64,000 nucleotides of DNA from assembly GCF_000744825.1 (NCBI RefSeq), contig NZ_JQMR01000001.1:310001-374000 (forward strand), given 5' to 3'. The translations under genes were made by a program, and so were the position numbers. The notes under the pieces were generated by a model that saw only the letters and a list, made by a program, of their open reading frames with translations, did no database searches and was not told the DNA's origin. Position 1 is the first letter of the stretch. Each line of letters opens with the position of its first letter. Source of the DNA: Carnobacterium mobile DSM 4848 (GTDB lineage: Bacteria > Bacillota > Bacilli > Lactobacillales > Carnobacteriaceae). This document shows, piece by piece, positions 60,857 to 64,000 of the stretch.

Positions 60857-61108
60857 GGTTCTATTATTTTTAGTGTTGGTAAGAAGAATGAGTCTATTCC
60901 ACAACTTGAAATTTACGGAGGAATAGCGGCTCCTTGCAGCCATGTAAAGGATTCAATGCGAATTACGAAGCGGTTAGGCTTCGTTTGAGGCTTGAAAGGC
61001 TGGTGACATGTAAGGCTCCAGTCGTTCCCATGGCTCATGCAAGCAGACGCGTAAATTCCGGAGGAAATTTCATTATTAAGCATGACCAACACAATTCGAT
61101 AAAGAACC
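60857..61108. mobile_element. ISL3-type non-autonomous element (MITE), copy 2, most intact
   Basis: 252 bp. The left end is GGTTCTA-N11-GTTGGT; the right end read inward is GGTTCTT-N11-GTTGGT, the same spacing as the ISL3 element at 36941. Flanked by a perfect 8-bp duplication AATAAACA. About 98 percent identical to copy 1. It keeps the same foldable P1, P2 and P3 helices; P3 has one weakened pair (CTGGTG against CTCCAG). Confidence 0.85.
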
Positions 61109-61116
61109 AATAAACA
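61109..61116. repeat. 8-bp target duplication of MITE copy 2, right
   Basis: AATAAACA, matching 60849-60856. Confidence 0.82.
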
Positions 61117-61150
61117 AAAAGAGGTTGACCCAAAGGGCCGACCTCTTTTC
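61116..61150. terminator. terminator between apt/MITE and lexA
   Basis: AAAAGAGGT pairs with ACCTCTTTT with a partly paired inner loop; A/T tracts on both sides allow use by the minus-strand lexA transcript as well. 61151-61258 contains AGCAACT/AGTTGCT (about 61219-61243) and nothing else I recognise. Confidence 0.8.
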
Positions 61151-61258
61151 CATTTCTTAATAATTTTTATTAAATATGTTCCAAACGGCAGACTCGATAT
61201 CCACTTTATCATGCCTGTAGCAACTTTAGCTACGTTAGTTGCTCTAAATTGTTTGTGT

Positions 61259-61882
61259 TTAAAAAATATGGCTTCGATAAAGGCCGACAACTTTTCCAAG
61301 GACGGTTACTTCATCTAAAATAATAGCATCCATTGTATCGTTTTCTGGTTGTAACCGATAGTAATTACTTTCTCGATAAAATCTTTTGCAAGTGGCTTCA
61401 TCTTCATTAGTTAAAGCAATAATAATGTCACCGTTATTTGCACTTGATTGTTTACGGACAATCACTTCATCGCCGTCGAATATCCCAGCATTGATCATAC
61501 TTTCACCGCGAATAGTCAGCATAAAGAGAGCTTCGCTTTCTTGTTTTAAGTTAGGAGGAAGCGGGAAATAATCTGTTGCTTCTTCTACTGCTAAGATAGG
61601 TTCGCCAGCTGTGACAGTACCCAGTAAAGGAATGTGTTCCAATTGAATACCTAGTTTTGACAAACCAGTAGCTGTTAACTCAATCGCACGCGGTTTGCTT
61701 GGGTCACGTTGAATGTACCCATTTTTTTCTAATCTTGCTAAATGACCATGGACAGTTGATGTAGAAGACAAAGAAACGGCTGTTCCAATTTCACGCACAG
61801 TCGGCGGGTAACCCTTTAACTGCACTTGTTCATGAATATAATGTAATACTTCCATCTGTCTAGATTCAGGAGTCTTACGCAT
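61259..61882 (-). CDS. lexA: SOS repressor LexA
   Basis: Represses DNA-damage genes and cleaves itself when RecA is activated. About 207 aa from the ATG at 61882; a GTG at 61894 is also in frame but touches the ribosome site. The N-terminal winged helix ([34 protein letters not shown]) is standard, the cleavage site is Ala-Gly in GTVTAGEPI, and the catalytic pair is Ser in [11 protein letters not shown] and Lys in [10 protein letters not shown]. It is divergent from ynzC-tkt as in B. subtilis, but yneA and yneB are missing between. Confidence 0.96.
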   Translation of the reverse strand: MRKTPESRQMEVLHYIHEQVQLKGYPPTVREIGTAVSLSSTSTVHGHLARLEKNGYIQRDPSKPRAIELTATGLSKLGIQLEHIPLLGTVTAGEPILAVEEATDYFPLPPNLKQESEALFMLTIRGESMINAGIFDGDEVIVRKQSSANNGDIIIALTNEDEATCKRFYRESNYYRLQPENDTMDAIILDEVTVLGKVVGLYRSHIF

Positions 61883-61923
61883 AAATAATCGCACCTCATT
61901 TCTTAGATTGTATACTCATTGAC

Positions 61924-61963
61924 AGAATACCATAAAATTATATGACAATCAAACAAATGTTCG
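61924..61963 (-). promoter_or_regulatory. lexA promoter with LexA box
   Basis: Minus strand TTGATT (61952-61947), 17 bases, TATTCT (61929-61924). CGAACATTTGTTTG (61963-61950) matches the Gram-positive LexA box CGAACRNRYGTTYC at most positions and overlaps the -35, so lexA is probably autoregulated. Confidence 0.75.
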
Positions 61964-62006
61964 CTATTTTGCAAACTAATTTAATGTATTTCCTTATTTT
62001 TTTTGG

Positions 62007-62012
62007 TATAGT
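62007..62012 (+). promoter_or_regulatory. -10 element of ynzC
   Basis: TATAGT with a T-rich stretch upstream; the -35 (61984-61989) is poor. It lies about 45 bases from the LexA box. Confidence 0.4.
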
Positions 62013-62043
62013 AGTGAAAGAATAAAAAAATGGAGTGAGTAAA

Positions 62044-62283
62044 ATGTTGCCTAAAGATCAACTAGAAAGAATTAATGAATTAGCAAGAAAATCTAAAAAT
62101 GAAGGTTTGAGTCTTTCTGAACAAACAGAACAAAAAAAATTACGTGAAGCCTATTTAGCAGCTTTTCGTGGAGGCATGCGCAACCATATCGAAGGTTTAA
62201 AAGTCGTTGATGAGACTGGTAATGATGTAACCCCTGATAAGTTGAAAAAGATTCAAAAAGAAAAAGGCTTTCATAATCGCTAA
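62044..62283 (+). CDS. ynzC: DUF896 family protein (YnzC-like)
   Basis: 79 aa, soluble and highly charged. [46 protein letters not shown] is the DUF896 signature, a two-helix fold. B. subtilis YnzC is encoded in the SOS-controlled yneA-yneB-ynzC unit and its biochemical role is unknown. The ATG at 62044 follows GGAGTGAG. Position between lexA and tkt matches B. subtilis; without yneA here, LexA control of cell division through this locus is not evident. Confidence 0.93.
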   Translation: MLPKDQLERINELARKSKNEGLSLSEQTEQKKLREAYLAAFRGGMRNHIEGLKVVDETGNDVTPDKLKKIQKEKGFHNR

Positions 62284-62341
62284 AAGCAATTTAGACTGCT
62301 GGATACAATCAAAAATATTTTCAAATTATTGTATTCAGTCG

Positions 62342-62370
62342 TTGCTTCGATAGCGATAAAACAGTAAACT
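62342..62370 (+). promoter_or_regulatory. tkt promoter
   Basis: TTGCTT (62342-62347), 17-base spacer, TAAACT (62365-62370). Confidence 0.6.
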
Positions 62371-62400
62371 AGAGGTAACACAATTGAAAGGATGATTTAA

Positions 62401-64000
62401 TTGTTTGACAATACGGACCAACTAGCGGTAAATACGATTAGAACACTAAGTATAGATGGAGTACAAAAAGCCAATTCGGGCCACCCTGGATTGCCAATGG
62501 GAGCAGCGCCAATGGCTTATACCCTTTGGACTCAACACTTAAAAGTGAACCCTAAAAATTCAAAATGGGTCGATCGTGATCGATTTGTTCTTTCAGCCGG
62601 GCATGGATCAATGATGTTATACAGCTTACTGCATCTAGCAGGCTACCAAGTTTCTATTGAAGATCTAAAAAGCTTCCGTCAATGGGACAGTAAAACTCCT
62701 GGACATCCCGAGGTTCACTATACAGATGGAGTCGAAGCAACAACCGGTCCTTTAGGACAAGGAATTGCAAATGCGGTAGGAATGGCTATGGCTGAAGCCC
62801 ATTTGGCTGCGTCTTATAATAAAGAAAGCCATACTATTGTAGATCATTATACGTATGCTTTGTGTGGCGATGGCGATTTAATGGAAGGGGTTTCGGCTGA
62901 AGCTGCTAGTTTAGCTGGTCATTTAGGTTTAGGCAAATTGATTATGTTGTATGATTCAAATGACATTTCTTTAGACGGACCAACGTCAAAAGCCTTTACT
63001 GAGAATGTAGGGCAACGGTTCGAAGCTTATGACTGGCAGTATATTTTGGTGAAAGACGGAAACGATCTTGATGAAATCAATGCAGCAATTGAAACCGCCA
63101 AGGCAGAAACAACTAAACCAACCTTAATCGAAGTTAAAACAGTCATTGGTTTTGGTTCACCAAATGCTGGATCGCATAAAGTTCATGGGGCTCCTTTAGG
63201 ACCAGAAGGAATTGAAGCTGCGAAAAAAGCTTATGGCTGGGAAGGCGAAGATTTCTTTGTTCCTTCAGAAGTGGCTGACCGCTTTAAAGAAACAATGGTC
63301 GATAAAGGAACGGATGCTGAAGAAAAATGGCACGCTGCTTTTGAAGAATATCGTAAAGATTATCCTGAACTAGCTGCTCAATTTGAGCAAGCTATGAAGA
63401 ATGAACTGCCAGAAGACTGGGATAGCGAATTACCAACTTTTTCAGTAGAAGATGATGCGTTAGCTTCCCGTGTAACAAGTAGTCAAACGTTGTCAGCAAT
63501 TTCTAAAAAAGTTCCTTCTTTCTGGGGCGGTTCAGCCGACTTATCTTCTTCAAACAACACCATGGTGTCTGGTGAAAAAGACTTCCAGCCTGGACAATAT
63601 GAAGGACGCAATATTTGGTATGGCGTACGTGAATTTGCGATGACAGCTGCAGCAAATGGCATTACGTTACATGGAGGAACAAAAACATATGTAGGTACGT
63701 TCTTTGTCTTTACTGACTATTTAAGAGCTGCTATCCGCTTGGCCGCTATTTCAAAATTGCCTGTAACTTATGTCTTTACACACGATTCTGTAGCCGTTGG
63801 GGAAGATGGGCCAACGCATGAACCCGTTGAACATTTATCTAGTTTACGCAGTATGCCGAATTTAACCGTCTTGCGTCCGGCAGATGGAAATGAAGTAGTA
63901 GCCGCTTGGAAGATCGCTGTTACTTCAACTGATCATCCGACTATGTTGGTGTTGTCTCGTCAAAACTTACCTGTTTTGCCTAAAACACAAGAACTAGCGC
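62401..64000 (+). CDS. tkt: transketolase (partial, runs off the window)
   Basis: Thiamine-diphosphate enzyme of the pentose phosphate pathway. The TTG at 62401 follows GAAAGGATG; 533 codons are present and the stop is beyond the window end, out of a usual length of about 660. Signatures include the N-terminal [23 protein letters not shown], the ThDP-binding [20 protein letters not shown] with [10 protein letters not shown], and the second domain [21 protein letters not shown] followed by [20 protein letters not shown]. The frame is open throughout. The ynzC-tkt order matches B. subtilis. Confidence 0.97.
   Translation, partial: MFDNTDQLAVNTIRTLSIDGVQKANSGHPGLPMGAAPMAYTLWTQHLKVNPKNSKWVDRDRFVLSAGHGSMMLYSLLHLAGYQVSIEDLKSFRQWDSKTPGHPEVHYTDGVEATTGPLGQGIANAVGMAMAEAHLAASYNKESHTIVDHYTYALCGDGDLMEGVSAEAASLAGHLGLGKLIMLYDSNDISLDGPTSKAFTENVGQRFEAYDWQYILVKDGNDLDEINAAIETAKAETTKPTLIEVKTVIGFGSPNAGSHKVHGAPLGPEGIEAAKKAYGWEGEDFFVPSEVADRFKETMVDKGTDAEEKWHAAFEEYRKDYPELAAQFEQAMKNELPEDWDSELPTFSVEDDALASRVTSSQTLSAISKKVPSFWGGSADLSSSNNTMVSGEKDFQPGQYEGRNIWYGVREFAMTAAANGITLHGGTKTYVGTFFVFTDYLRAAIRLAAISKLPVTYVFTHDSVAVGEDGPTHEPVEHLSSLRSMPNLTVLRPADGNEVVAAWKIAVTSTDHPTMLVLSRQNLPVLPKTQELA

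Noticed and set aside
1-64000. CRISPR arrays, prophage genes, rRNA operons, replication origin
   Set aside because: No regularly spaced short repeats, phage structural genes, rRNA sequence or DnaA-box clusters were found by reading.

Overview
The window looks like a chromosomal segment of a low-GC Firmicute of the order Lactobacillales, most likely a Carnobacterium-type organism. This rests on AT-rich sequence, strong GGAGG-type ribosome binding sites, frequent TTG/GTG starts, a one-locus FabT-controlled fatty-acid operon using FabK, a fused GlnP-type transporter, and gene orders partly shared with Bacillus subtilis (yqgQ-glcK, miaA-hflX-ynbB-glnA, lexA/ynzC-tkt). The genus is an inference; no rRNA or species marker is present.

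Layout. 1-9 kb: rhomboid protease, YqgQ, glucokinase, a YqgU-like lipoprotein, a rhodanese-like protein, a small HTH protein, a glycerophosphodiesterase, then miaA-hflX-ynbB. 9-12 kb: glnA and a separate, downstream glnR with its own GlnR box. 12-16.4 kb: tRNA-Arg and the class Ib ribonucleotide reductase operon nrdHIEF behind NrdR-type palindromes. 16.7-22 kb: membrane and lipoprotein genes, tRNA-Ser, a pgsA-like gene and a candidate structured RNA. 22-26.3 kb: an esterase and two insertion sequences, one inserted into the target duplication of the other. 26.4-36.9 kb: the fatty-acid synthesis operon fabT-fabH-acpP-fabK-fabD-fabG-fabF-accB-fabZ-accC-accD-accA. 36.9-38.5 kb: an ISL3-family element in the tail of the accA terminator. 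38.5-46.5 kb: a TPR protein, tig, clpX, ysxC, a MazG-like protein, an unlisted 48-codon gene, and a glutamine-type ABC transporter. 46.5-51.8 kb: the fructose operon fruR-fruK-fruA and a divergent GntR/membrane-protein pair. 52-64 kb: obgE, rnz, an SDR gene, a LapA-like gene, DUF1836-degV, recJ-apt, lexA, ynzC and the start of tkt.

The main unexpected feature is a family of about 250-bp intergenic elements at 22065-22314, 55950-56178 and 60857-61108. Their ends have the same plan as the ISL3-family element at 36941-38464 (GGTTCTA, 11 bases, GTTGGT), and the most intact copy is flanked by a perfect 8-bp duplication, as is the ISL3 element. They therefore look like non-autonomous elements moved by an ISL3 transposase. 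Inside, all copies can fold the same branched structure, and the divergent copy keeps its helices although the bases differ, so they may carry a selected RNA. Three of these four insertions lie directly behind a terminator. A second family of partial intergenic repeats (10.7, 16.4, 42.6 and 55.4 kb) also lies behind genes and shares a small hairpin motif.

Sequence-level logic is visible in several operons: two tandem FabT boxes at fabT, a perfect GlnR box at glnR, NrdR boxes at nrdH, repeated operators at fruR, a LexA box at lexA, and an inverted repeat over the promoter of the DUF1836-degV pair. No CRISPR array, prophage, rRNA operon or replication origin was seen.
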